Assembly (NCBI RefSeq): GCF_005869225.1
Contig: NZ_SWFP01000003.1
Location: 806,001 to 870,000 of the forward strand
From: Dyadobacter bucti
GTDB lineage: Bacteria; Bacteroidota; Bacteroidia; Cytophagales; Spirosomataceae
Length of the DNA stretch: 64,000 nt
Direction: 5' to 3'
The notes under the pieces are model-generated. The model had not been told where the DNA came from and did no database searches. It worked only from the letters and a program-made list of their open reading frames with translations. This document shows positions 26,867-34,948 of this stretch, in pieces. Both the position numbers and the translations under genes were made by a program. How positions within the stretch are numbered: the stretch's first letter is position 1; each line of letters begins with the position of its first letter.

Positions 26867-29734
26867 ATGTACCTATTCCGCTTGCTGGCACCGCTTTTTT
26901 TTGGCAGTTTTTTGGCATCAAAAACATACCTTCAAGTTCCTGTAACTGAGAAAATTCAGGGGGAAGACACCACACGAATTGACCGGGATTATGCTCTTGA
27001 AGCAACAATGCTTGGTTTTTTTGGTACCGATGGTGCCAGAAACCCCACCTTACGCGCCAATAAAGGCGACATAGTCAGGATCAAGATCACCAACGGAGAG
27101 CTGATGACGCATGACATTGCGCTGGAAAAACTGGGTATTAAAAGCAAGGTTATTCTTGAAAAAGGATCGAGTACCAGCATTGTTTTCAAAGCTGAACAAA
27201 GCGACACTTATTTCTGCTCTGTTCCTGGTCACCGGGCAGCAGGTATGGTCGGTAATTTCGAGGTGGTTTCGGGAGTGATTTCCAATACTACGGTGGCCGG
27301 ACTACTGCCTCAAAAAGATAACAAACCTTTGAACCTTAATTTCGAAACAGGTTCCCTGCAGGACTGGACGGCCACAGGCGACGCATTTTCAAACGCCGTG
27401 TTCAGTACTGATCCATCGCCTGTTCATGAAAAAGAAATGCATATCGGTTTTGAAGGGAAATACTTTTTAAGCAGTGGCGGAACGGTCAATTCAAAACTGA
27501 CCGGAACCTTAACTTCGGCCCCTTTTAAAGTTACCCAGCCATTTGCGGCCTTCCGGGTTTCGGGCGGGGCGTTACAGGATACGCGTGTCGAAATAGTAGA
27601 AGCAGCTTCCAATAATATCATTTTCCATATAACCGGACAGGGCAGGGCGACCCTTCAGCCGGTGGTGGTTGATTTACAGCCTTATGTTAATAAAGAAATC
27701 TTCATCCGGATCGTCGATAACGAAACAGGCATTTCACAGATCCCCTACATACCGAACGACAAATGGGCGCACATCAATTTTGATGAGTTTCTCTTTTATC
27801 CAAGCCGCCCGGATTTTCCGAATGAGCTTAAACAAAAAGACATCATTGTTCTTCCCCCGTTAGACCCGGTATTGAATGCAGGCCTTTCGGGTGTTGAGGC
27901 AGCGAAAGCGATGACACCTCCAAAGGGTTTTAAAATAACGCTGGCCGCGTCCGAGCCGGATATCGTTAAGCCCATCAGTTTTACCCTGGATTCAAAGGGC
28001 AGGCTTTGGGTGGTAGAAGGGCACACCTATCCTGTGCCAGCGCCGGAAGGCCAGGGAAAAGACAGGATCCTGATCTTTGAAGATACTGACGGTGACGGTA
28101 CGCTGGACAAAAAGAAGGTTTTTGCTGAAGGGCTCAACCTCGTGAGCGGGATTGAGGTGGGAATGGGCGGAGTTTGGCTGGGCGCCGCGCCATATTTGTT
28201 GTTTATACCCATTGATGCAAAAAATGACAAACCTGCCGGTCCTCCTCAAAAACTGCTCGACGGCTGGGGCCTTCACGACACCCACGAAGTGCTCAACAAT
28301 CTACGCTGGGGCCCTGATGGATGGCTTTACGGCACGCATGGCGTCTTTACCCATTCCAATGTAGGCAAGCCGGGTGCTACCGATGCAGAGCGGATCAAAA
28401 TCAATGCCGGGGTGTGGAGATATCATCCTTCTTCGCAACAGTTTGAGGTATTTGCGGAAGGTTCGAGTAACCCCTGGGGTATAGATTTCAATGATTATGG
28501 GCATCCTTTTATAACGGTTTGCGTAATCCCGCACATGTACCATGTAATTCAGGGAGCGAGGTACCAGCGGCAGGCCGGGAAACATTTTAATCCTTATACT
28601 TACGACGATATCAAAACGATCGGTGACCATGTACACTGGCTCGGTGAGCGCGGACCGCATGCGGGAAATTTCCGTTCGGCTTCTGCCGGAGGCGGCCATG
28701 CTCATGCGGGAGCGATGATCTACCTCGGCGGCGACAGCTGGCCCAAAGAATACCGGAACGAGATTTTCATGAACAATATCAATGGGGCACGCCTGAATAT
28801 CGACCATTTCGAAAGAAGCGGATCCGGTTATGTTGCTTCACACAAGAACGATTTCATGGCCATGAATGATTCCTGGTCGCAATGGCTCAATTTCAAATAT
28901 GACCCGAGCGGTTCCGTGTTTGCGATCGATTGGTACGACAAAAACCAATGTCACAGCCCTAATCCTGATGTTCATGACAAAACCATGGGCCGGATTTTCA
29001 AGATCACCCATGAAAATGACAAATGGGTGAAAGTCGATCTTTCGAAAGCTTCTGACATGGAACTGGTTAATTATCAGCTTCATGCCAATGATTGGTATGT
29101 AAGGCAGGCCAGAACAATTTTACAGGAACGCGGCCCGAACAAAAAGGTACACAAGGCCCTGAAAGAGATACTGGCCAGAAATCCGGATGAAACCAGAAAA
29201 CTCCGCGCACTGTGGACGCTGCATGTCACCAAAGGCCTCACCGAAAAAGACCTGACCGACCTGCTTTCAAATAATAGCGAGCATGTCAGAAGCTGGGCAA
29301 TACAATTACTGGCCGAAAATAAAAATGTTTCTCCCGAAACGCTGAAACGATTTGTCGCATTGGCTCAGAAAGATGCTTCTCCGATTGTAAGACTTTACCT
29401 TACTTCCGCGATGCTCAGACTGGATCCTGCACAACGTTGGGATGTGCTGGATGCGTTGGTTCAGAAATCAGAAGATAAAGACGATCACAATCTGCCGCTG
29501 ATGGTATGGTACGCTTCTGAACCGCTGGCCGCTATTGATATGAAAAGGGCTTTACAAATGGCTGAGAAAGCGAAGCTTCCGAAAATTTTACCCTATACCA
29601 TTCAGAGAGTTGCAGCAATTGGTACAGACGAATCCAAAAAAGTATTGAAAGACCTGAATGAAAAGTTAGGCAAAACAAGTTCGCACGAAAATCACGAGAG
29701 TCAGATGCTGATCGGGAAAGTGTTGGAAAAATAA
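26867..29734 (+). CDS. Cupredoxin fused to PVC-type dehydrogenase beta-propeller with C-terminal helical repeats
   Basis: A 955-aa exported protein. Residues 45-135 form a plastocyanin/azurin-like domain with type-1 copper ligands His82, Cys117, His122 and Met127 (CSVPGHRAAGM). Residues about 140-320 are a beta-sandwich. From about 365 a propeller of the PVC-type membrane-bound dehydrogenase family begins with PPKGFKITLAASEPDI, LWVVEGHTYP and FEDTDGDGTLDKKKVFAEGL. The C-terminal 200 residues are HEAT-like helices. Relatives usually carry a C-terminal heme CxxCH; none is present here. It is probably a periplasmic oxidoreductase with the copper domain as electron acceptor. The substrate is unknown. 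Confidence 0.85.
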   Translation: MYLFRLLAPLFFGSFLASKTYLQVPVTEKIQGEDTTRIDRDYALEATMLGFFGTDGARNPTLRANKGDIVRIKITNGELMTHDIALEKLGIKSKVILEKGSSTSIVFKAEQSDTYFCSVPGHRAAGMVGNFEVVSGVISNTTVAGLLPQKDNKPLNLNFETGSLQDWTATGDAFSNAVFSTDPSPVHEKEMHIGFEGKYFLSSGGTVNSKLTGTLTSAPFKVTQPFAAFRVSGGALQDTRVEIVEAASNNIIFHITGQGRATLQPVVVDLQPYVNKEIFIRIVDNETGISQIPYIPNDKWAHINFDEFLFYPSRPDFPNELKQKDIIVLPPLDPVLNAGLSGVEAAKAMTPPKGFKITLAASEPDIVKPISFTLDSKGRLWVVEGHTYPVPAPEGQGKDRILIFEDTDGDGTLDKKKVFAEGLNLVSGIEVGMGGVWLGAAPYLLFIPIDAKNDKPAGPPQKLLDGWGLHDTHEVLNNLRWGPDGWLYGTHGVFTHSNVGKPGATDAERIKINAGVWRYHPSSQQFEVFAEGSSNPWGIDFNDYGHPFITVCVIPHMYHVIQGARYQRQAGKHFNPYTYDDIKTIGDHVHWLGERGPHAGNFRSASAGGGHAHAGAMIYLGGDSWPKEYRNEIFMNNINGARLNIDHFERSGSGYVASHKNDFMAMNDSWSQWLNFKYDPSGSVFAIDWYDKNQCHSPNPDVHDKTMGRIFKITHENDKWVKVDLSKASDMELVNYQLHANDWYVRQARTILQERGPNKKVHKALKEILARNPDETRKLRALWTLHVTKGLTEKDLTDLLSNNSEHVRSWAIQLLAENKNVSPETLKRFVALAQKDASPIVRLYLTSAMLRLDPAQRWDVLDALVQKSEDKDDHNLPLMVWYASEPLAAIDMKRALQMAEKAKLPKILPYTIQRVAAIGTDESKKVLKDLNEKLGKTSSHENHESQMLIGKVLEK

Positions 29735-29757
29735 CCCCGGATAAGTGAGCTGTTTTT

Positions 29758-29801
29758 CAATCCCTTCATCCTGTCGCACAGAATGAAGGGATTGTTTTTT
29801 T
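29758..29801 (+). terminator. Rho-independent terminator after the cupredoxin-dehydrogenase gene
   Basis: A 12-bp perfect stem CAATCCCTTCAT / ATGAAGGGATTG (29758-29769 with 29783-29794) is followed by a T run to 29801. It acts on the plus strand only, since no T tract flanks it in the other direction. Confidence 0.9.
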
Positions 29802-29804
29802 ACA

Positions 29805-29978
29805 TTACTTCTTGCTCCATCCCTTCTTCATCTTTTTGTAGGCTTTCTTGCCAACGGTTTTTTTCGTTTTGGATCTTGATATTCCCTTTTTCTTACGGGC
29901 ATTGATGTTATTGACGAGGGAGTTTTTCACCCCGAGCTTGTTCTTTTTTGTGTTGCGTTTTCTCTTGGAAGTTGCCAT
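29805..29978 (-). CDS. Small lysine/arginine-rich protein
   Basis: A 57-aa strongly basic protein from ATG 29978, beginning MATSKRKRNTKKNK and with more than a third Lys/Arg, no acidic patch and no membrane segment. Similar short basic proteins recur in Cytophagales and resemble ribosome- or DNA-associated tails, but no function is assigned. An upstream in-frame Met at 30008 would add a hydrophobic decapeptide that does not fit, so it was rejected. Confidence 0.7.
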   Translation of the reverse strand: MATSKRKRNTKKNKLGVKNSLVNNINARKKKGISRSKTKKTVGKKAYKKMKKGWSKK

Positions 29979-30101
29979 GATGATGAGATTTTGGAATAAA
30001 TCCATCAATTTTCGTGCCGTACTTAAGATCCAAGAACTTAAGGCGTACCTTCATTTTACATTTTAAAAATCATTTTCGAATTACTTAATAGGACAACCGA
30101 T

Positions 30102-30539
30102 ATGAAAAAGCTGCTTGTTATCTTTCTAATGTTTATCTGTTCAGATATCATCGCTCAAAATGCACCCAATAGCCTGGGCTTTGCCAGTTTCAACCACATC
30201 GCATTGCAGGTCAAAGATATGCCCGCGAGCAAAGATTTTTATCAAAATATCATCGGGCTCACACCGGTAGCTGTACCAGACAGCCTGAAAGCGATCAGGG
30301 GATGGTTCAATACGGGCAATGGACAAATGATACATTTGCTGGCCGGGCGCACCACACCGGTTCTGAATGACAAAAACGGAAGTCATTTTGCCATTTTCGT
30401 TAATTCTATTGACAATGCCGAGAAATTCCTGGCGTCACGTAAAGTACCGTTTCACAAGCAGGTCCGTTTCGGTGGGATCGTTCAAATATATTTCGCTGAT
30501 CCGGATGGTTATCTTATTGAAATGAATGAGAAGAAGTAG
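30102..30539 (+). CDS. Exported VOC-family (glyoxalase-like) protein
   Basis: A 145-aa protein with signal peptide (MKKLLVIFLMFICSDIIAQ) and a single vicinal-oxygen-chelate domain: FNHIALQVKDMPASKDFYQNI, MIHLLAG, HFAIFV, IYFADPDGYLIEM. The paired beta-alpha-beta-beta-beta modules place metal ligands at the first His, the central His and the terminal Glu of IEM. Export of a VOC protein is unusual but not rare in Bacteroidota. The substrate is unknown. Confidence 0.85.
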   Translation: MKKLLVIFLMFICSDIIAQNAPNSLGFASFNHIALQVKDMPASKDFYQNIIGLTPVAVPDSLKAIRGWFNTGNGQMIHLLAGRTTPVLNDKNGSHFAIFVNSIDNAEKFLASRKVPFHKQVRFGGIVQIYFADPDGYLIEMNEKK

Positions 30540-30621
30540 TTGCGCAAGGCAGCGGGAAAGTCTCTGATGAACATGGTGAAGAATCGTGTTACCGGCATAA
30601 TTTGCCGGATTTGACGGGCAT

Positions 30622-30657
30622 AAAAAAACACGCAGATTTCAAAATGAACCCGCGTGT
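30622..30657 (-). terminator. Rho-independent terminator downstream of the tRNA-like RNA
   Basis: The minus strand reads ACACGC ... GCGTGT (6-bp closing stem, arms 30628-30633 and 30652-30657) followed by seven T. No minus-strand gene other than the tRNA-like RNA lies upstream, so it probably ends that transcript. Confidence 0.65.
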
Positions 30658-30732
30658 CAAATTACACTTCATCAACAAACTAAAAACCAAATAAAACTAA
30701 TACGAAAAAATTCGCTTGTCAAGTTTTTTTTG

Positions 30733-30893
30733 CTGTAGGAGGGGGATTCGAACCACCCACGGTGCGGTTAGCTACGGTACAAATACTGTTGGTGGTCCAC
30801 CCCAGTCGACGTAAGTCGGCATTATGCCGCGTTTATCCCTTGTTCACCACCCCCGAGACAGGAGGGCATGGCTGCCAATTTCATCACCCTACA
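30733..30893 (-). ncRNA. tRNA-like structured RNA with class II body and long extra region
   Basis: Read on the minus strand, the ends form a 7-bp acceptor (TGTAGGG, 30887-30893, with TCCTACA, 30734-30740). There is a 3-bp D stem (ATG/CAT) with an 11-nt loop containing AATTGG as in Leu/Ser tRNAs. The anticodon-like arm is CCCTC-CTGTCTC-GGGGG, whose loop centre reads GTC (30857-30859). The T loop is GTTCGAATC over a T stem with one mismatch. Between the anticodon and T arms lie about 90 nt, closed by GGTG/CACC and holding small hairpins (CGGCA-TAA-TGCCG). CCA is not encoded. It could be a degenerate tRNA, a tRNA carrying an insertion, or a separate RNA family with a tRNA-like domain. Confidence 0.6.
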
Positions 30894-31073
30894 ATGTGAT
30901 CTTTTTATCAACTAAGTTCAGCAACATTTAACAATCGCTTCATTTAATTGGTCTTACAAAATTAAGGCTATTGAATTTAAATATAAAATATTTTCATGAA
31001 AAATTGTCAAAATTTACAATTATTTCATAGTTTGGGTTGTTTTATTGTGAAAAATTCAATCATCTAATACAAA

Positions 31074-31544
31074 ATGCAGAAATATTCAGATATTGATAGT
31101 ACTGACTTGCGCATTCTTTCATTACTAATCGAGAATGCCGCCCTTCCTTATACAGAAATTGGGAAAAGAGTTTTTGTTTCGGGTGGAACCGTTCACGTCC
31201 GAATGAAAAAACTCGAACAAATGGGCATTGTCAAAGGCTCGCAACTTGTTATTGATCCGGCCAAGCTTGGCTGGGATATCAGCGCATTTCTAGGAATATA
31301 TCTGGACAAAAGTTCTCTGTACGAACAAGTAGCTACAGAGCTTGAAAGCATACCCGAAGTAGTGAATATTCATTATACGACCGGTATTTATAGTATTTTT
31401 CTTAAAATCGTTTGCCGGGATACAGGCCATCTCCGGGAGATACTACACGACAAAATTCAGAAAGTCAACGGGATACAACGGACAGAGACCTTTATCTCGC
31501 TGGAAGAGCGTATCAACCGGTCTATACCTTTGGCAGAAGTTTGA
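31074..31544 (+). CDS. Lrp/AsnC family transcriptional regulator
   Basis: A 156-aa regulator. The N-terminal winged helix-turn-helix has DSTDLRILSLLIENAALPYTE and FVSGGTVHVRMKKLEQMGI. The C-terminal RAM effector-binding domain spans residues about 75-150 (LGIYLDKSS, VVNIHYTTGIYSIFLKI). Lrp-type proteins form octamers and respond to amino acids. No amino-acid gene is adjacent, so the target is unknown; it may act globally. Its own promoter region is AT-rich. Confidence 0.93.
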   Translation: MQKYSDIDSTDLRILSLLIENAALPYTEIGKRVFVSGGTVHVRMKKLEQMGIVKGSQLVIDPAKLGWDISAFLGIYLDKSSLYEQVATELESIPEVVNIHYTTGIYSIFLKIVCRDTGHLREILHDKIQKVNGIQRTETFISLEERINRSIPLAEV

Positions 31545-31575
31545 TTAAATTGTAAAAAAGAAAAATCTTTTGGTA

Positions 31576-31606
31576 TTTGTATATATAAAAAACTTATATA
31601 TATTTG
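31576..31606 (+). promoter_or_regulatory. Promoter with embedded operator for the PadR-TonB operon
   Basis: TTTG (31576-31579) and TATATTTG (31599-31606) are spaced by 19 bases, a textbook Bacteroidota promoter. The spacer holds a perfect 9-bp inverted repeat, TATATATAA-AAAAC-TTATATATA (31580-31602). This is the place expected for the PadR protein encoded 20 bases downstream to block its own transcription. Confidence 0.72.
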
Positions 31607-31625
31607 TAGAGTAAAAATTATTCAG

Positions 31626-31979
31626 ATGGAGAACAACGCAACAAGCAACGAATATGTACGTGGTACACTTAAGACGATCGTATTGAACTTATTAGCCGAG
31701 CATGATCGTATGTATGGATATGAAATCACGCAGGAAGTAAAGGACAGGACCGGCGGAGCTATTGCTCTCACTTTCGGGGCGTTGTACCCGGTATTGCACA
31801 AGCTGGAACAGGAAGGGCTGTTGGTCACGGAATCAGTGGAAGTAGATGGCAGGCTCAGGAAATATTATTCTTTGACAACTCCCGGCAACGAAGCCGCGCG
31901 TGATAAAACAAATGACCTGGAGCGTTTTATAGAGGCAGTAAGGCTGCTGCTGGCTCCAAAAAGTTTGGCAACTGAGTAA
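31626..31979 (+). CDS. PadR family transcriptional regulator
   Basis: A 117-aa short-form PadR. Winged helix with GTLKTIVLNLLAEHDRMYGYEI and TFGALYPVLHKLEQEGLL, then a C-terminal dimerisation helix DLERFIEAVRLLL. It is likely a repressor of its own operon through the AT palindrome at 31580-31602. The next gene, 37 bases downstream, carries a short helical domain like those that accompany PadR regulators and a TonB module, so PadR probably controls it. Confidence 0.93.
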   Translation: MENNATSNEYVRGTLKTIVLNLLAEHDRMYGYEITQEVKDRTGGAIALTFGALYPVLHKLEQEGLLVTESVEVDGRLRKYYSLTTPGNEAARDKTNDLERFIEAVRLLLAPKSLATE

Positions 31980-32016
31980 ACCTTATTACATGGTTAATTC
32001 CTAAACAGATTATAAG

Positions 32017-33042
32017 ATGAAACGTCTTCAGGAAAATCGACTTGATTTAATAAGCAAATATCTGCAAGCATCCAAACTGGATCCGGAATTGCTTCCGGAA
32101 ATCCTGGATCACCTGGCGTGTGAAGCGGAAGAACGTCTTTGGGACGGAAAATCGTTTGAGCAGGTATTCGGCACCATCCTTGATACTGCCGATTCCCAGA
32201 CACTGCTGAATCTTAGTGTTGATCATAAAAATCTGTTAGCCATGGAAAAATCGTTAAATGACATCGTTTTTGAAGGTCGTAACAAACTTTACGGAGCTTA
32301 TGCGCTGAGAAAAGGGTATAGCCAGACCATGCAGCGGTCTGTACTGATGGGCGTTACCTTGTTTTTGCTGATGGTGATGCTGCCCAATCTTTATGCGAGG
32401 CTTGTACCTGAACCGAAGGCGTCGGATATAGCATATGTTGTCGAAGCGAAGCCTATAGATATCGTTCCTGAGGAAATGCCCAAGGTACTTCCAAAGAAAG
32501 AGCCGGCACCGGTAGCAAAAACGGTGAAATCTGTACAATTTGTTGTGTTGCCTGATAATCAGGTGGAGATCGAAAATATTCCTCCATCGGTGGAAGAGCT
32601 TGAAACTGCCCAGCCTGGGCAGGAAACTGTGGACGGGGTTGAAAACCTGGATATTGTAGCTCCCCCGGTGGTGGCCGCCAAACCTGCGGCTTCATCGGTA
32701 GTTGGCGTTGAACCTTTGAAGGAAGAGACTTTTCTGGGAAATGTGGAGCAGGCTCCCGAGTACAGGGGAGGACTTGCCGCAATGGGAGCTTTTTTACAAA
32801 AAAATCTGAAATATCCCTCGCAGGCTGCGAAGGCCGGTATCGAGGGGCGTGTATTTGTCGAGTTTACCGTGGGATCTGATGGAAAAGTTGAAAATGTCAA
32901 GTCTTTAAAAGGCATTGGTTTCGGTTGTGATGAAGAGGCGGTGAGGGTTGTGCAGCTGATGAGAAACTGGAATCCTGGAAAACAGGCTGGTGTTCCGGTT
33001 CGTGTACGCTTCACGCTACCCATCGCGTTTCAGCTCAATTAA
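32017..33042 (+). CDS. TonB energy transducer with extra N-terminal HAAS/permease-prefix-like domain
   Basis: A 341-aa protein. Residues 1-70 are a soluble helical domain (LEL-rich, LDPELLPEILDHLACEAEE) like the small domains found in PadR-linked membrane proteins. From Met76 the sequence is a normal Bacteroidota TonB: NDIVFEGRNKLYGAYALRK, one transmembrane helix at about 110-126, a Pro/Val/Glu-rich periplasmic linker, and a TonB C-terminal domain (YPSQAAKAGIEGRVFVEFTV, RNWNPGKQ). An internal start at Met76 (32242) could yield a standard TonB. No ExbB/ExbD gene is nearby. It is cotranscribed with padR. Confidence 0.87.
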   Translation: MKRLQENRLDLISKYLQASKLDPELLPEILDHLACEAEERLWDGKSFEQVFGTILDTADSQTLLNLSVDHKNLLAMEKSLNDIVFEGRNKLYGAYALRKGYSQTMQRSVLMGVTLFLLMVMLPNLYARLVPEPKASDIAYVVEAKPIDIVPEEMPKVLPKKEPAPVAKTVKSVQFVVLPDNQVEIENIPPSVEELETAQPGQETVDGVENLDIVAPPVVAAKPAASSVVGVEPLKEETFLGNVEQAPEYRGGLAAMGAFLQKNLKYPSQAAKAGIEGRVFVEFTVGSDGKVENVKSLKGIGFGCDEEAVRVVQLMRNWNPGKQAGVPVRVRFTLPIAFQLN

Positions 33043-33084
33043 GAAACTGGTTACGTTGTACGTAATGCCTTCCTTGTATTGATG

Positions 33085-33113
33085 AAAATCCTCGCTTAGG
33101 TGAGGATTTTTTT
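33085..33113 (+). terminator. Rho-independent terminator of the PadR-TonB operon
   Basis: AAAATCCTC (33085-33093) pairs with GAGGATTTT (33102-33110), followed by further T to 33113. Confidence 0.85.
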
Positions 33114-33195
33114 GTTTTTTTGTATTCGAAATTTTTTTGTTTTATAATCTTTCCGGCTAAGTGAATTTAAGAGAGAGTCAAATTTTAGAGGTGGA

Positions 33196-33720
33196 ATGTA
33201 CGCAATAGTGGATATTGAGACTACCGGTGGGGGCGGAGGTGCGCGCATTACCGAGATTGCGGTTTTCAGACATAACGGTTCAGAGATCGTCGATTTTTTT
33301 CATTCACTTATTAATCCGGAAATATATATCCCTCCGTTCATCACGCGTCTCACCGGAATAGACAATGCTATGGTTCAGGACTCGCCGACGTTTTATGACG
33401 TGCAGGACCACGTCCGCGCCCTGACCAAAGATGCCTGGTTTGTTGCCCACAACGCAAAATTCGATTACGGTTTTATAAAACGTGAATTTGGGGCAATGGA
33501 TGAATATTTCCAGCGAGACCTGCTATGCACAGTTCAGTTAAGCAGGAAAATCTTTCCCGGGCTGAAATCATATAGTTTGGGAAATCTTTGCGAAAGCCTG
33601 GAAATTATCATTGAAAACAGGCACCGTGCCCACGGAGATGCAGAGGCTACCGTACGACTTTTTGAAAAGCTTCTGATGAACGACAGGCAGAAATTGATCC
33701 CTCTTGACCTTTATCAATAG
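33196..33720 (+). CDS. DEDDh 3'-5' exonuclease (DnaQ/PolC epsilon-like)
   Basis: A 174-aa exonuclease domain standing alone. Exo I motif VDIETTG with Asp6 and Glu8, Exo II HNAKFDYGFIKREF with its Asp, and Exo III HRAHGDAEATVRLFEKLL with the His and Asp of the DEDDh group. It could be a proofreading or RNase T-like nuclease. Longer relatives in Bacteroidota carry a GIY-YIG/UvrC-like domain, which is absent here. Cytoplasmic. A small lipoprotein gene follows. Confidence 0.92.
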   Translation: MYAIVDIETTGGGGGARITEIAVFRHNGSEIVDFFHSLINPEIYIPPFITRLTGIDNAMVQDSPTFYDVQDHVRALTKDAWFVAHNAKFDYGFIKREFGAMDEYFQRDLLCTVQLSRKIFPGLKSYSLGNLCESLEIIIENRHRAHGDAEATVRLFEKLLMNDRQKLIPLDLYQ

Positions 33721-33794
33721 CATATACCCACATTGCGGAAGATGGAATGATTTTTTTAGTATCACTAAAAAATTCAAACTTAAACTTCCTTCCG

Positions 33795-33971
33795 ATGAAA
33801 GCATTTATCAATTGCCTTGTAATTTTAATACTAACCATAAGTCTTACCAGCTGCGAGTTGATCGGTGGCATCTTCAAAGGAGGAGTTTGGACTGGTGTTA
33901 TTCTGGTGGTAGCTGTAATAGCCATCGTAATGTGGGCACTATCGAGGGCATTTGGCGGAGGGCGACGATGA
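33795..33971 (+). CDS. Small membrane lipoprotein
   Basis: A 58-aa protein from ATG 33795. Signal peptide with lipobox LTSC, then ELIGGIFKGGVWTG, then one hydrophobic helix and a basic tail ending RAFGGGRR. Short proteins of this pattern are common in Bacteroidota and have been given misleading cytidylyltransferase names. No enzymatic residues are present. Role unknown. Confidence 0.72.
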   Translation: MKAFINCLVILILTISLTSCELIGGIFKGGVWTGVILVVAVIAIVMWALSRAFGGGRR

Positions 33972-34060
33972 AATTAAGTGATAAAATTTAAAAGTATGCT
34001 TGCTTATAAAAATTCTCCGGTTCATCTTTGCACCCTCTACGAGGAATCAACCTTGAAACG

Positions 34061-34133
<73 letters not shown>

Positions 34134-34143
34134 CTCACGATTT

Positions 34144-34181
34144 AGAGGCATTTACAGTCACATGTAAGTGCCTCTTTTTTT
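34144..34181 (+). terminator. Rho-independent terminator of tRNA-Ala
   Basis: A 13-bp stem AGAGGCATTTACA / TGTAAGTGCCTCT (34144-34156 with 34163-34175, one G-T pair) is followed by T to 34181. Confidence 0.9.
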
Positions 34182-34260
34182 ATTGTGGTGGTTAACTTGA
34201 TCACCTCTGTTTTTTTACTTTATTCAATTAGAAAGTAGGCATCTTGGATAGATGTCAGCA

Positions 34261-34938
34261 TCAATGCATCAGCTTTTCGATATCACCCAGTTCTCCGAAA
34301 AGGACTAAAACTTCGTTTTCATGCATAACCGTGTTGGGTGTGGCTATACCTGACGCTCTTTTAAAGATCTTGGCAAGCCCGTTTTCAGATCCTTTCGATA
34401 ACGTCAGCACCGTCAGTACGATCACGTTATACCGGTTGGTTAAATCGGCCTCTGCAAGCGTCATTCCCACATAACGGGCCGGGACACGGGTTTCGATTAT
34501 ACTGTATTTTTCCGAGATTTTAAAGGAATCAACGATACCGGAATTGTCCAGACGGATAGCGAGCCTTTCCGCCGACTCTTCTTCAGGAAGAATGTACTCT
34601 TCTATTTGCATCGCTTCCAGAACTGTTTTCTGAAGATCCGATACGACCCGGCCGATGATCTTTTTCACACCCAGCTGTTTGAGAAGTGCCGTAGCCAGCA
34701 GGGATGCTCCTTCGTTTTCACCTATCGCTACAATCACCGAGTCTACATCTTTAAGAGGAAGCGAGCTTACCGCATTCCTATCTGTACAGTCCATGCAAAC
34801 TGTGTGCGTAATACGCTCTTTAAGTTGCTGCACTTTCTGCATATTGTTATCCACGCCGATCGTTTCGTGCCCAAGTTCAGTCAAGCGGATGGCAAGGGAT
34901 TTTCCAAAACTTCCCAATCCAAATATGATGTATTTCAT
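34261..34938 (-). CDS. ktrA: TrkA/KtrA-type potassium uptake regulatory subunit
   Basis: A 225-aa cytosolic gating ring subunit. RCK_N Rossmann fold with FGLGSFGKSLAIRLTELGHE and an aspartate after beta-2 (GVDNNM) for NAD(H)/nucleotide binding. RCK_C domain at residues about 140-225 (RVPARYVGMTLAEADL). It associates with the membrane subunit encoded immediately upstream (10 bases apart) to control K+ flux. Single RCK pair, so KtrA-like rather than the double TrkA. Confidence 0.93.
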   Translation of the reverse strand: MKYIIFGLGSFGKSLAIRLTELGHETIGVDNNMQKVQQLKERITHTVCMDCTDRNAVSSLPLKDVDSVIVAIGENEGASLLATALLKQLGVKKIIGRVVSDLQKTVLEAMQIEEYILPEEESAERLAIRLDNSGIVDSFKISEKYSIIETRVPARYVGMTLAEADLTNRYNVIVLTVLTLSKGSENGLAKIFKRASGIATPNTVMHENEVLVLFGELGDIEKLMH

Positions 34939-34948
34939 GTCAATCGAT

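Larger units (their letters stand above)
30540..31073. other. 534-base intergenic region holding a minus-strand RNA unit
   Basis: No protein gene. It contains the tRNA-like RNA (30733-30893), its likely terminator (30622-30657), and on the minus strand a TAATTTTG box about 60 bases upstream of the RNA. CCGGCA-TAATT-TGCCGG near 30590 is a weak hairpin after the VOC gene. Confidence 0.6.

Noticed and set aside
29979..30008. Upstream Met of the small basic protein
   Set aside because: Adds MMDLFQNLII, unlike the rest of the protein; the common MATSKRKR start is at 29978.
30733..30893. tmRNA (ssrA) as an explanation for the tRNA-like RNA
   Set aside because: Too short (161 nt), the 5' end lacks the conserved tmRNA sequence and no tag reading frame ending in an ALAA-like tail was found.
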